Origin: Nocardia otitidiscaviarum NBRC 14405
GTDB taxonomy: Bacteria > Actinomycetota > Actinomycetes > Mycobacteriales > Mycobacteriaceae
NCBI RefSeq assembly: GCF_000308635.1
Contig: NZ_BAGD01000031.1
Span: 1 to 44,810, forward strand
DNA length: 44,810 nucleotides
Direction of reading: 5' to 3'
In this document: positions 29,238 to 37,114 of the stretch, one piece after another
How positions within the stretch are numbered: position 1 is the first letter of the stretch
How the letters are laid out: the number at the start of each line of letters is the position of its first letter
Notes under the pieces: generated by a model
The model's database searches: none
The model's input: only the letters and a program-made list of their open reading frames with translations
What the model was told of the DNA's origin: nothing
Position numbers and translations under genes: made by a program

Positions 29238-29918
29238 CTAGCCGACGCTCACACCGCGGGCGGCGAGCCACGGGTGCGGGTCGATCGGACCGGCGTCGGT
29301 GTGCACCTCGTAGTGCAGGTGCGGGCCGGTCGAGTAGCCGCGGCTGCCGACGGTGGCGATCACGTCACCGGCGCGCACGTGCTGGCCGACCGACACCAGG
29401 ATGTCCTGCATGTGGCCGTAGACGCCGATGGTGCCGTCGTCCTGCTGGATGCGCACCCACAGGCCGAAGCCCGAGGCCGGACCGGCCTCGATGACGGTAC
29501 CGTCGGTGACGGCGGCGATCGGCGCGCCGAAGCCGTCCGCGAAGTCCAGGCCGGAGTGCATGGCACCCCAGCGCATGCCGTAACCGGAGCTGAGCGGGCC
29601 GGCGACCGGTCGCACGGTGCGCGGCCGGTGGTCCTGGGCCATCCCGTTGAGCAGGTCGTCGATCTGCGGGGGAACGGGAATGAGATCGGGGATCTCGATG
29701 CCGCCGACATTGGCGACCGGACGGATCTCGTGCGCGGGCGCCTCCTGCTGCGGCGCGGCGGTGAGCTTCCCGGCGGGGGTGCCGTCGGCCTGTTGGTCGG
29801 CGGCGGCGAGTACGGACAGCGAGGCCCCGGCAATCGCGGTGACGGCCACGGCACGAGTTGCAGCGGCCCGGTACCGGCGCAGTGCGCGGCCCTTTGATAA
29901 CGGAACGGTTACGGGCAT
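29238..29918 (-). CDS. secreted M23-family metallopeptidase
   Basis: A 226-residue exported peptidoglycan hydrolase of the lysostaphin/LytM (M23) family. A basic N-region followed by a hydrophobic stretch (residues about 22-40, ending LSVLAAA) forms a signal peptide. A proline-rich linker leads to the catalytic domain from about residue 103 (VRPVAGPLSSGYGMRWG). The zinc ligands are His121 and Asp125 (MHSGLDF) and His202 (GPHLHYEVH), with His169 (YGHM) and His200 as catalytic histidines, so it should be active. It probably cleaves peptide cross-bridges during growth or division. Two GTCACAGC repeats lie in its upstream region. The ATG at 29918 has no strong ribosome site. Confidence 0.9.
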   Translation of the reverse strand: MPVTVPLSKGRALRRYRAAATRAVAVTAIAGASLSVLAAADQQADGTPAGKLTAAPQQEAPAHEIRPVANVGGIEIPDLIPVPPQIDDLLNGMAQDHRPRTVRPVAGPLSSGYGMRWGAMHSGLDFADGFGAPIAAVTDGTVIEAGPASGFGLWVRIQQDDGTIGVYGHMQDILVSVGQHVRAGDVIATVGSRGYSTGPHLHYEVHTDAGPIDPHPWLAARGVSVG

Positions 29919-29968
29919 GGCACGAACGTACGGGAGGCAAACCCCGGAACCGAAACCTTGTCGTTACC

Positions 29969-30007
29969 GTCACAGCGCCGCAAAAGCCCAGTTGATATGT
30001 CACAGCC
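29969..30007. promoter_or_regulatory. two GTCACAGC direct repeats upstream of the M23 gene
   Basis: GTCACAGCG (29969-29977) and GTCACAGCC (29999-30007) are in the same orientation, 30 bases apart start to start (close to three helical turns). GTCACAGCG-type repeats have been described for the response regulator MtrA, which controls cell-wall peptidase genes in this order. The link to MtrA is inference. A GAAATG motif occurs three times just to the right (30032, 30045, 30053), nearer the ArsR gene. Confidence 0.35.
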
Positions 30008-30101
30008 AGATAACGACACGCCGGTAATTTTGAAATGACGTTGGGAAATGTCGAAATGAGCGATCTTGACCGACACGCCGTGCGGGGTGCACACTATGTA
30101 A

Positions 30102-30434
30102 GTGCCCGCTAACGGAGTTCGGGTGCTGGTCGCGCTCGCCGACCCCACCCGCCGCACCATCTTCGAGGCCCTGCCGCAGGGGCCGCGCTCGGTCGGCGAA
30201 CTCTCGGCGATCTCCGGGGTGAGCAGCTCCGCGGTGTCCCAGCATCTCAAGGTGCTGCGCGAGGCCCGCCTGGTGATGATGCGCGCGGCGGGTAACCGCC
30301 GCCTGTATTCCCTGGACCCGCGCGGGCTCGCCGACGCTCGCGACTATCTCGAGCAGTTCTGGCCCAGCGCCATCGCCGCCTACTCGGCGGCACTGTCCAC
30401 GGCCAGCGCGGATATGGCGGACGGGGAGAGTTAG
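30102..30434 (+). CDS. ArsR-family winged-helix regulator
   Basis: A 110-residue helix-turn-helix regulator of the ArsR family, resembling the SdpR type: ALADPTRRTIFEAL opens the fold and the recognition helix is SSSAVSQHLKVLREARLV, followed by the wing (RAAGNRRLYSLDP). No metal-binding cysteine pair is present (there is no CxC in the recognition helix), so it probably responds to something other than arsenic or cadmium. The GTG at 30123 has a GGAG five bases upstream and would give a protein starting at LVALADPTRR; the GTG at 30102 lacks a ribosome site, so the shorter form may be right. Partners often found with this type (SRPBCC/AHSA1 proteins) are absent. Confidence 0.88.
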   Translation: MPANGVRVLVALADPTRRTIFEALPQGPRSVGELSAISGVSSSAVSQHLKVLREARLVMMRAAGNRRLYSLDPRGLADARDYLEQFWPSAIAAYSAALSTASADMADGES

Positions 30435-30449
30435 GCCGCTCGCGTCCGG

Positions 30450-31442
30450 TCAGCCGACCCGGCGATACGCCTGCGGGCCGCGCCGCTGTTCCATCCCGGG
30501 GGCGGGCCACGTCCGCTTGTGCAGCTGCTTGTCGACCGCGTTGATCACCTCGGTGGTACCGATCTTCAGCAGACCCGGATCGGGGCTGGTGGCGTAGGGG
30601 TCGCCGAGCTGTCCGGCCCACAGCACCACGTGCCGGCCCAGTAGATGCGGCGGCGGGCCGCTGCGCGAGGGCGGGTTGGGGCCGAACAACAGCACGGTCC
30701 GGGTGCCGAAGGCGGTGGCCAGATGTGCGACGCCGGTATCCCCGCACACCACCAGGGACGCCTCGGCGACGGTGGCGGCCAATTCGATGAGGTTCTGCTC
30801 CCCGGCGAGCACCCGTGAGACCGGCAGGCCCGCCCGGGTGGCGATCCCGAGGGCGATATCGCGCTCGAACTCGTCACCGGTGAGCACCACCTCGCGCCCC
30901 TGGACCAGCAGATGCCGGACCACGGCGGCGAAACGGTCCGGCGGCCAGCGGCGGGCGGGCGCGCCCGCGCCGACGTGCACCACCACGCAGTCGCGGTGAC
31001 TGGTGGTGGCAACCGGTGGTACCAGGCCCAGATTGCGACGGTCGGCGGTGATCCCGTCGGTCTCGAGCAGATGGCACCAGCGGTCCACATCGTGCATATC
31101 GGGTTCCCACTCCGGTCCCGGCAGATCCGGGAAGGCGGGATTGCGGTAGGTGAGGATGCGTTCGGGTTTGGTGCGGACCAGCTCGACCAGGCCCTCGGGG
31201 CCGTGACCGTCCAGATTGACCGCCAGGGCGGGCGGCGGACCGTCCCAGCGCATCCCGGTCGGGCCGGTGATCGGCACCATCTCGTCCACGGAGGCGATCA
31301 GATCCACGATCGGTTTCAACCGGTGCGGGGCCGCGAGTGCGATGTGGTCGCCGGGCCTGGCCCGGCGCAGCGCGCGCAGCGCCGGGACCGCGGTGAGGAG
31401 ATCACCCAGTCCGCGTGCGCGTAGCACGAGTACAACCGCCAC
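30450..31442 (-). CDS. family 9 glycosyltransferase (heptosyltransferase-like)
   Basis: A 330-residue GT-B fold enzyme of the GT9 family. The N-terminal Rossmann half starts VAVVLVLRARGLGDLLTAVPALRALRR, the usual GLGDxxxxxPxL opening. The C-terminal donor-binding half has VVVHVGAGAPARRWP and the family signature CGDTGVAHLATAFGTRTVLLFGP. GT9 enzymes are best known as ADP-heptosyltransferases of lipopolysaccharide; an actinobacterium has none, so the acceptor may be another envelope glycan or a metabolite. The GTG at 31442 has GGAGGAG just upstream and is preferred over the frame opening at 31499. It converges with the ArsR gene, the stops 15 bases apart. Confidence 0.9.
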   Translation of the reverse strand: MAVVLVLRARGLGDLLTAVPALRALRRARPGDHIALAAPHRLKPIVDLIASVDEMVPITGPTGMRWDGPPPALAVNLDGHGPEGLVELVRTKPERILTYRNPAFPDLPGPEWEPDMHDVDRWCHLLETDGITADRRNLGLVPPVATTSHRDCVVVHVGAGAPARRWPPDRFAAVVRHLLVQGREVVLTGDEFERDIALGIATRAGLPVSRVLAGEQNLIELAATVAEASLVVCGDTGVAHLATAFGTRTVLLFGPNPPSRSGPPPHLLGRHVVLWAGQLGDPYATSPDPGLLKIGTTEVINAVDKQLHKRTWPAPGMEQRRGPQAYRRVG

Positions 31443-31625
31443 CCTCAACTCCTCCGACCGCGCTGGTGCCCATGGGTCCGACCCACCCCCGCCGCACACG
31501 GACCGATGTGAGCCACTTGGAGTGGACTACCCGGCGCGACCCGACGCGAAACGCGACATCGGCCTTGTTGTGGTGGATGCCTCCGAGGCCGGTGCCGCGC
31601 GAAGGAATGTGTACTACCGACTGTC

Positions 31626-31651
31626 GTTGAACCCGGTCGATCAACTACCGT
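31626..31651 (+). promoter_or_regulatory. dyad operator and -10 box for a small membrane protein
   Basis: GTTGA (31626-31630) and TCAAC (31641-31645) form an inverted repeat with a 10-base spacer, directly followed by TACCGT (31646-31651), a possible -10 box eight bases before the ATG at 31660. The layout fits a leaderless, repressor-controlled promoter. Confidence 0.35.
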
Positions 31652-31659
31652 GTGTATCC

Positions 31660-32010
31660 ATGGATTTCGTCTACAACCTCGTGGTCGTGGCACATCTGCT
31701 GGGCATGGCCGCGGTGGTCGGCGGCTACGCGGCCGGGCAGCCGCGCGTTTCCGAGCTGATGGTGTGGGGAGCCCGCCTCCAGCTGGTCACCGGGGTGATC
31801 CTGGTCGGCCTCGCCGAATCGATCGATTCGCTCGGCAAAGATCCCAATATGACCAAGATCGGCATCAAGCTGGTGGTCTCGCTCGCCGTGGCGGCCTTCG
31901 CCGAGATCGGGCGGGCCGACGCCAAGCGCGGCAAGGCGGTGCCGTGGATGACCCACGCCTCCGGTGGGCTGGCCATTCTGAACGTGTTCATCGCCGCGCT
32001 CTGGACCTGA
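31660..32010 (+). CDS. small four-helix membrane protein, unknown function
   Basis: A 116-residue integral membrane protein with four hydrophobic segments: YNLVVVAHLLGMAAVVGGYAA, the stretch around LQLVTGVILVGLAES, IKLVVSLAVAAFAEIG and GLAILNVFIAALW. A histidine in the first segment, one before the last, and the small loops suggest a compact bundle. I do not recognise the family. The ATG at 31660 begins the first helix directly; the frame is open further upstream but lacks coding character there. It converges on the MpaB gene, with a strong hairpin between the two. Confidence 0.8.
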   Translation: MDFVYNLVVVAHLLGMAAVVGGYAAGQPRVSELMVWGARLQLVTGVILVGLAESIDSLGKDPNMTKIGIKLVVSLAVAAFAEIGRADAKRGKAVPWMTHASGGLAILNVFIAALWT

Positions 32011-32030
32011 TCGACGGCGTGCTCCACCGA

Positions 32031-32061
32031 CCGGCCCGGGGGCACGACGGCCCCGGGCCGG
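32031..32061. terminator. bidirectional hairpin between converging genes
   Basis: A perfect 11-bp stem, CCGGCCCGGGG (32031-32041) with CCCCGGGCCGG (32051-32061), and a 9-base loop. It lies between the ends of the small membrane-protein gene and the MpaB gene. Confidence 0.8.
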
Positions 32062-32076
32062 ACGAAATCGTGTCCG

Positions 32077-32970
32077 CTAACCGGCCGCGCGCAGGGGCTG
32101 CGGCCGATCGACCGCGCGATCCAGCGCGACGCGCAGCCCCGTGCGGCCCTCGCGGCGGTAGGCCGCCCGCGCTCGCGGCATGATGCGCAGCGTCTCGGGC
32201 AGCAGCGGCCAGGTGCGCGCCACCGCGTGGCGGAAGGTGTCGAAGGCCAACTGGTTGGCGCGGGTCCAGCGGTAGCCGTACAACTCGCGGATGTGCGGGG
32301 GCAGGGTGCCGACCAGGACGTGCCGCCACGCCTCGCTCGCGCTGGGCGCGAGAATCCGCCACAGCGCCGTCGGTAGCCACGGCTGCGGCATATCGGCCGC
32401 GCTGTCGAAGTAGTCGATGAGCCCGCGGGCCGACGGCGTCGGTTCGAGTACGTGCTCGACCGTGTGGTTCCAATAGTCGAGGAAGTCGTCGTAGGTGGCC
32501 GGGACGATGCGTGTCGACATGCCGTACATGCCCCACCAGCGCACCCCCTCCGCGTACACGGCGGCCTTCTCCTCGCGGGTGTAGGGCCGCCGCGCGAACA
32601 GGTCGCGGGCCCGCCACGCGGTGTCGATGAAGGTGGCGTGTGCCCAGAAGTAGGTGTGCGGGTCCAGCGCGTGATAGCGCTCCCCGGCGGGCATGGTGCC
32701 CTTGATATCGGAGTGGAAGTCGCGGATCCGGGCGGCGGTGCGCAACGACTCGGGTCCGTCGAAGATCATGCCCTGGATCTGCGGCACCGACCGGAACAGC
32801 CGCTCCCACGGTTCGTTGAAGAAGTCCGAATGCTGTTCCACGCCGCGTCCGAGCGACGGATACATGAGCTGCAGCAGACCCTCCATGGGCGCGAGCAGAT
32901 ATCCGCGACGGTCGCCGTACGTCTCGTACAGCAGCGATCCGGGTCCGAAGCGCGGCGCGTCCGGGTCCAT
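32077..32970 (-). CDS. oxygenase MpaB family protein (DUF2236)
   Basis: A 297-residue protein of the MpaB / latex-clearing-protein catalytic domain family (DUF2236), haem b oxygenases that cleave carbon-carbon double bonds of isoprenoid chains. Family features seen: the N-terminal segment GPGSLLYETYGDRRGYLLAP, the histidine-rich helix HALDPHTYFWAHATFIDTA that supplies haem-binding histidines, and the arginine/tyrosine region YAEGVRWWGMYGMSTRIVP. The ATG at 32970 follows GGAGGTGG and is preferred to the start at 33009, which lies inside a probable operator. No export signal is visible. The natural substrate cannot be deduced. Confidence 0.88.
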   Translation of the reverse strand: MDPDAPRFGPGSLLYETYGDRRGYLLAPMEGLLQLMYPSLGRGVEQHSDFFNEPWERLFRSVPQIQGMIFDGPESLRTAARIRDFHSDIKGTMPAGERYHALDPHTYFWAHATFIDTAWRARDLFARRPYTREEKAAVYAEGVRWWGMYGMSTRIVPATYDDFLDYWNHTVEHVLEPTPSARGLIDYFDSAADMPQPWLPTALWRILAPSASEAWRHVLVGTLPPHIRELYGYRWTRANQLAFDTFRHAVARTWPLLPETLRIMPRARAAYRREGRTGLRVALDRAVDRPQPLRAAG

Positions 32971-32991
32971 GGGCCACCTCCACATTGAGGA

Positions 32992-33018
32992 TGAGAGAAT
33001 TACTGTCACTATCTCTCA
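32992..33018 (-). promoter_or_regulatory. candidate operator of the MpaB gene
   Basis: TGAGAGA (32992-32998) and TCTCTCA (33012-33018) are perfect inverted arms separated by 13 bases, beginning 22 bases upstream of the MpaB ATG. The size and position fit a dimeric repressor such as a TetR or GntR protein. The 234 bases to the right, up to the SGNH gene, hold no recognisable gene. Confidence 0.4.
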
Positions 33019-33252
33019 CCGGCGGGGGTGCGTCAAGCGGCCGTATCCGTTCGCTGTCGGGTGTCGTATTCCCCTGGAATTCCTTGCTGTACCACCGGAT
33101 TCAGGACGTGGGAATGGGCCGGTCATGAGTGGTTTCACGTGGAGCCGACTCGATGCGGATGTGCGCGAAAGGCATTGCTGCACAGTGTGCATCGCTGCCC
33201 GGTCGGTCGGATCGAGTCTGCTGCGGTCGACTCTTCGATCGGGAGGGCCAGG

Positions 33253-33936
33253 TCAGCGGCGGTTTCCGGCCGCGTTCGAACTGTGCTGCCGGGCGAGGGT
33301 TTTGGCGATCTCGGTCGCCGCGATCGCCTGTCCCGCCATCGAGAGGTGGATGCGATCGGCGCTGAGCCAGTCGGGTCGCCGTCGCGCCGGATGGTCCCAG
33401 AACTCGGTCACCATGGCCCCGTGTCGGGCCGCGATACGACGGATGATCTCGGCGAAGGCCACGAAACGCGGTCGCAGCACGCGCATGTGGCCGGTGAAGG
33501 CGTCGGCGAAGGTGAACAGCGACAGCTGCGCCCCCGTGGCCGTCAGCGCCGCGCACAGCTCGTCGAGATCGTGCTCCACCCTCGCGAGATCGGCATCGGG
33601 CTGGAGTAGGTCGTTGCCACCGCAGCTGATATGGACCAGATCCGGACGGAAGTCGAGTACGCGCCGCAACTGACCGTCGCGGACCGCCGCGATGCGCGCG
33701 CCCATCACCGCGGTATTCAGGTACTCGGCCTCCGGATGGGCCGCGCGCAGCGCCCGCGCGAGCCGCTCCGGCCACGGCAGGGTCTCGTAACCCGGCCACG
33801 GATCGCCGGTCCCCGCCGCGGTGGAATCGCCGAGCACGGCGAATCGTCGCCACGGCAGCGGTGCGAGCAGAGCGCGGATGGCCTCGGCCGACAGCACCAT
33901 GGGGTCGTCGGCCTCGGTCGTCACGTGTCGATTCAT
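33253..33936 (-). CDS. SGNH/GDSL-family hydrolase (first copy)
   Basis: A 227-residue esterase/lipase-like enzyme of the SGNH fold. Block I is RFAVLGDSTAAGTGD with the nucleophilic serine, the glycine of block II is around TAVMGARI, block III is SCGGNDLL, and block V is DRIHLSMAG with the catalytic Asp and His. No signal peptide or lipobox is seen, so it is probably cytoplasmic. An AAGGAG ribosome site precedes the ATG. It is divergent from the TetR gene and shares with it a double palindromic operator, so it is probably the regulator's target. Confidence 0.9.
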   Translation of the reverse strand: MNRHVTTEADDPMVLSAEAIRALLAPLPWRRFAVLGDSTAAGTGDPWPGYETLPWPERLARALRAAHPEAEYLNTAVMGARIAAVRDGQLRRVLDFRPDLVHISCGGNDLLQPDADLARVEHDLDELCAALTATGAQLSLFTFADAFTGHMRVLRPRFVAFAEIIRRIAARHGAMVTEFWDHPARRRPDWLSADRIHLSMAGQAIAATEIAKTLARQHSSNAAGNRR

Positions 33937-33988
33937 CGGGTGATCTCCTTGCTGGTGGTGGGCGACTTTCCGATGCCGGAGGCAAACA

Positions 33989-34032
33989 GAACGTACGATC
34001 GTTCGTATTTGTGAACGTACGACCGATCGTTC
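33989..34032. promoter_or_regulatory. double palindromic operator between SGNH and TetR genes
   Basis: Two related palindromes lie side by side: GAACGTACGATCGTTC (33989-34004) and GAACGTACGACCGATCGTTC (34013-34032). Both have GAACG/CGTTC outer arms and both begin GAACGTACGA, 24 bases apart. The slightly shifted 16-mer ACGTACGATCGTTCGT (33991-34006) is symmetrical at 14 of 16 positions. The location between divergent genes, one of them a TetR regulator, fits autoregulation plus control of the hydrolase. Confidence 0.75.
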
Positions 34033-34064
34033 ATTTCCGCAAGGGGGGATGAAAGGATGGAGCC

Positions 34065-34685
34065 ATGGCCGATCAGACGGAGATCTCCGATCAGCGACTG
34101 CTCAAGGGCGCGCGCGCACGGGCGGCCATCGCCCGGCACGCCGCCGATGTCGCCTCCGCGGAGGGTTTGACGGGACTGAGCCTCGGACGGCTCGCCAGCG
34201 ATCTGGGGCTGAGCAAGAGCGGGGTCGCGACCCTGTTCGGCAGCAAGGAGAATCTGCAACTCGCGGCCGTGCGCTCCGCGCGGGAGGTGTTCGTCGACAC
34301 CGTCGTGCGGCCCGCGCACACCGAACCCGAGGGCTGGCCGCGCCTGCGCGCCCTCATCGCCCACTGGCTGGACTACGTGCGGGAACCGGTCTTCCCCGGC
34401 GGCTGCTTCCGGGTGGCCGGAACCGTGGAGTTCGACTCCCGGCCCGGCCCGGTCCGCGATGCGCTCGCCGCCGACCGCGACGACTGGTTCGCCGTGCTGG
34501 AGCGCGAGATCCGACGCGCCCAGGAGCAGGGGTATATGACCGGGCGCGACCCGCACCGGCTGGCCTTCCACCTCGACGCCCTCGTCGGAGCCGCCAATGT
34601 GGCCGCCCGCCTCGGCGACGAGACCGCCGTCCCCACCGTGCGCGCGATGGTCGACGAACTGCTCGGAGCGACGCCGGAGCGGTGA
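34065..34685 (+). CDS. TetR-family transcriptional regulator
   Basis: A 206-residue TetR/AcrR-type repressor. The N-terminal DNA-binding domain has the helix-turn-helix GLSLGRLASDLGLSKSGVATLFGSKENLQ (about residues 36-65), followed by a ligand-binding helical domain. That domain's segment FPGGCFRVAGTVEFDSRPGPVRD is typical of a TetR subgroup found near hydrolases and oxidoreductases. The ATG at 34065 is preceded by a purine-rich GGATGGAG. It is transcribed away from the SGNH hydrolase and probably binds the two palindromes between them. Confidence 0.93.
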   Translation: MADQTEISDQRLLKGARARAAIARHAADVASAEGLTGLSLGRLASDLGLSKSGVATLFGSKENLQLAAVRSAREVFVDTVVRPAHTEPEGWPRLRALIAHWLDYVREPVFPGGCFRVAGTVEFDSRPGPVRDALAADRDDWFAVLEREIRRAQEQGYMTGRDPHRLAFHLDALVGAANVAARLGDETAVPTVRAMVDELLGATPER

Positions 34686-34729
34686 CGCTCACAGCGGTGG
34701 TCGATCGGCTCGCCTCGGACCGCCGCCGC

Positions 34730-35065
34730 TCAGGCCGCGCGCGGGGCGTACATGATCACGGCCACGCCGATCAGGCAGATGAGCGCGCCCGCGATATCCC
34801 AGCGGTCGGGGCGATACCCGTCCGCCACCATGCCCCAGGCGAGCGAGCCCGCGACGAAGACGCCACCGTAGGCGGCCAGGATGCGGCCGAAGTTCGCATC
34901 CGGTTGCAGGGTGGCGACGAACCCGTACAGGCCGAGCGCGATCACGCCCGCCCCCATCCACACCCAGCCGCGATGTTCGCGCACACCCTGCCAGATCAGC
35001 CACGCGCCACCGATCTCGGCGATCGCCGCCAGCCCGAACAGCAGAATCGAACGCACAACGGTCAT
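34730..35065 (-). CDS. YnfA/UPF0060 family membrane protein
   Basis: A 111-residue four-helix membrane protein of the YnfA (UPF0060) family, related in size and topology to small multidrug resistance proteins. Conserved features include [20 protein letters not shown] after the first helix, [32 protein letters not shown], and [27 protein letters not shown] at the C-terminus. The length matches the family. The ATG at 35065 is supported by the first helix starting at VRSILLFGL. It converges with the TetR gene and shows no operon link to the DyP gene behind it. Confidence 0.93.
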   Translation of the reverse strand: MTVVRSILLFGLAAIAEIGGAWLIWQGVREHRGWVWMGAGVIALGLYGFVATLQPDANFGRILAAYGGVFVAGSLAWGMVADGYRPDRWDIAGALICLIGVAVIMYAPRAA

Positions 35066-35165
35066 GGGCACGCACTGTACGGTCCGAGACCGCCGCGCCC
35101 GTGTGCACGGTCGGGGCGGTGTCGCCGCACCCGCTGCACGATGGCAGCGCGTGCGGCGACCGGAC

Positions 35166-36371
35166 TCACGCCTCGAACAGCGGCTGGCCCAGATAGCCGC
35201 CGGGTGCGGGCACGCCCGGCGGGATGGCGAATACCGCCGACCCGATCGGCGTCGTCCACTGGTTGAGCGCGTCGAATTCGGCCAGTCGCTGCTGCACCGG
35301 CAGGAACTGGGCGTCGACATCACGCTGGAAGCAGGCGAACAGCAGACCCGAATTCGAGACGGTTCCGGGTGCGGGCGCCTCGTCGTAGTTGTAGCCGCGC
35401 CGCAGGAACCGTTCGCCGTCGTGGGTGTGATGGGCGCGCGCGATATGCGAGGACGGCGGGATCACCGGAATGCCGGTGTCGTCCACGGCCGCGAAATCGG
35501 CCTCGTCGAATTCGCGGGTGCCGGTGAGCGGCGCGCCGTTCGATACCCGGCGGCCGACGGTGAGCTCCCGGGCGTCATCGTCGAGTTCGTCCCAGGTGTC
35601 GAGATTCATGGCGATGCGGCGCAGCACCATGGAGGTGCCGCCCGCCAGCCATGCCCGGCGCGCACCGTCGTCCCACACCAGCCGGTCCATATCGACGCCG
35701 GGCGCGATATTGACGGTGCCGTCCACCTGGCCCATGAGATTGCGCATGGTCTGCCCCTTGGACGCGTTGCGGAAGCCGCGCTGCACCCACCGCACCCGCA
35801 CCAGCGAGGTGACGTTCTTGCACAGCACCCGCACCGCGTGCGAGACCGTGGTGGCCTCGTCCGCGCAGATCTGCAGCAGCAGGTCTGCCCCGGTGTAGGC
35901 GTCCTCCAGGCGGTCGATGGTGAACGGCGGCAACGGTTTCAACCACTCCGGCCGCTGCCGGTCCAGCCCGGCGGCGGTGAACAGGCCCGGCCCGAAACCG
36001 ACCGTGATGGTCAGCCGGGCGGGCCGGGCCGCCAGCTCCGCCTCGGTATCGGCCAGTGCGGGCCGACCCTGGGTGAGGCGTTGCGCGTCGTCGGTCCAGA
36101 TCCGCAGCAGGCCGACGATGTCCTCGCGGTTCACCCCGGGGGCGAGGTCGAATCCCACGAACGCCGCCTGATCCTGCGGTGCGGTGGCGATACCGGCCTG
36201 ATGGACGCCGAAGAACGGCACCGTCTCGGTCGCCGGATCGTCGTGGTGGTCGCGATGGGTGAGTGTGGCCGCGCCCCACCCGAGCCCGGCGGCGCCGGCC
36301 GCCGCGGCGCTACCGCCGAGCAGCCGTCGCCGGGACAGCCGGGTGGGGCGCGGTAGCGGCCGCTCAGCCAC
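35166..36371 (-). CDS. Tat-exported Dyp-type peroxidase
   Basis: A dye-decolourising haem peroxidase of about 401 residues. A twin-arginine signal ([19 protein letters not shown]) directs the folded, haem-loaded enzyme out of the cell. The family motif GxxDG is present as GQVDGTVN with the distal aspartate. The proximal haem histidine lies in SSHIARAHH, the distal arginine in the [11 protein letters not shown] region, and the C-terminal [15 protein letters not shown] is typical. The start is uncertain: GTG 36371 overlaps the end of the PCu(A)C gene by eight bases, and GTG 36395 would add eight residues. The pairing with a PCu(A)C copper chaperone matches the Streptomyces arrangement in which a DyP peroxidase is encoded with ECuC. 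Confidence 0.92.
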   Translation of the reverse strand: MAERPLPRPTRLSRRRLLGGSAAAAGAAGLGWGAATLTHRDHHDDPATETVPFFGVHQAGIATAPQDQAAFVGFDLAPGVNREDIVGLLRIWTDDAQRLTQGRPALADTEAELAARPARLTITVGFGPGLFTAAGLDRQRPEWLKPLPPFTIDRLEDAYTGADLLLQICADEATTVSHAVRVLCKNVTSLVRVRWVQRGFRNASKGQTMRNLMGQVDGTVNIAPGVDMDRLVWDDGARRAWLAGGTSMVLRRIAMNLDTWDELDDDARELTVGRRVSNGAPLTGTREFDEADFAAVDDTGIPVIPPSSHIARAHHTHDGERFLRRGYNYDEAPAPGTVSNSGLLFACFQRDVDAQFLPVQQRLAEFDALNQWTTPIGSAVFAIPPGVPAPGGYLGQPLFEA

Positions 36372-36951
36372 CGTGCGCGGGGGCCGTGGTCGCACCCGAC
36401 GGCTCGTAGTTCTCCTTACCGCCCACGAAGTCCCGCACCTGCGCGGAGACGGTGGTGCTGGAACCGTCGGCGAAGGTCAGCGTGATCGGCGTTTCCGCGC
36501 CGGTGCGCAGCGGCTCCTTCAGCCCGATGAACATCAGGTGCTCACCGCCCGGCTTCAGCGTGGTCGACCCGTGCGCGGGAATGGTGAGCCCGCCTTCCTT
36601 CTCGCGCATGGTCTTGTCGCCCTGGGCGTCGGCGACCACCTCGTGGATCTCGACCGTGTTCGAGGCCGGACTGGACGCCGCCACCAGCGTGACGTCCTGA
36701 TCGCTCGAATTCTCGAGCACGCCGAACGCGGCGGACATCCCGCTGTCGGCGGCCTTGATCCACTGATCGCTCATCCGCACCGCGTCGGCGGACGCGGCCG
36801 GGGCGTCGGGGGAGGACGAGGAACAGCCCAGGGGCAGCAGGGCCAGCGCGGAGACGGCGGCCACCGCACCCAGGCGGCGGACCCTACCGGTCGCCCGGCT
36901 GCGGGCAGGGGGGAATGTCGCCCGGCTGCGGGCAGGAGAGAGTACGGACAT
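36364..36951 (-). CDS. PCu(A)C-type copper chaperone lipoprotein
   Basis: A 195-residue exported copper(I) carrier of the PCu(A)C family, which delivers copper to the CuA site of cytochrome oxidase or to other extracytoplasmic enzymes. A lipobox LPLGC ends the signal peptide, so it is lipid-anchored and a substrate of Lnt. The copper motif follows: EIHEVV with the first His, a methionine-bearing segment KTMREKEGG, then GGEHLMFIGL with the His-x-Met pair. The polar N-region contains a 9-residue duplication (PARSRAT twice) from a 27-bp tandem repeat. The ATG at 36951 follows a GGAG. The gene is in line with the DyP gene downstream and a membrane protein upstream. Confidence 0.92.
   Translation of the reverse strand: MSVLSPARSRATFPPARSRATGRVRRLGAVAAVSALALLPLGCSSSSPDAPAASADAVRMSDQWIKAADSGMSAAFGVLENSSDQDVTLVAASSPASNTVEIHEVVADAQGDKTMREKEGGLTIPAHGSTTLKPGGEHLMFIGLKEPLRTGAETPITLTFADGSSTTVSAQVRDFVGGKENYEPSGATTAPAHGG
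36890..36936. repeat. 27-bp tandem duplication in a signal-peptide region
   Basis: The same 20 bases (core CGCCCGGCTGCGGGCAGG) occur at 36890-36909 and 36917-36936, a period of 27 bases. This keeps the frame and duplicates PARSRAT in the n-region of the PCu(A)C lipoprotein signal. Confidence 0.8.
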
Positions 36952-37114
36952 GACGGAACTCCGATCGTCGAAGGAAGAGTGATTCGCTCCGGCGAGAACC
37001 GCCACGGTCCGACGAGGTAGCGCGCCGCGGGGGCGGGCCGCCGATGCGTGATCGCAGTCGACGCCGCTCAGCCATCGGCGCGGGACATCCGAATCCGGAG
37101 TGGGGACCGCGTGG

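Noticed and set aside
29919..30101. A c-di-AMP (ydaO-type) riboswitch ahead of the M23 peptidase gene
   Set aside because: Such elements precede many actinobacterial cell-wall hydrolase genes, but the 183-base interval lacks the conserved core and is short once the ArsR promoter is allowed for.
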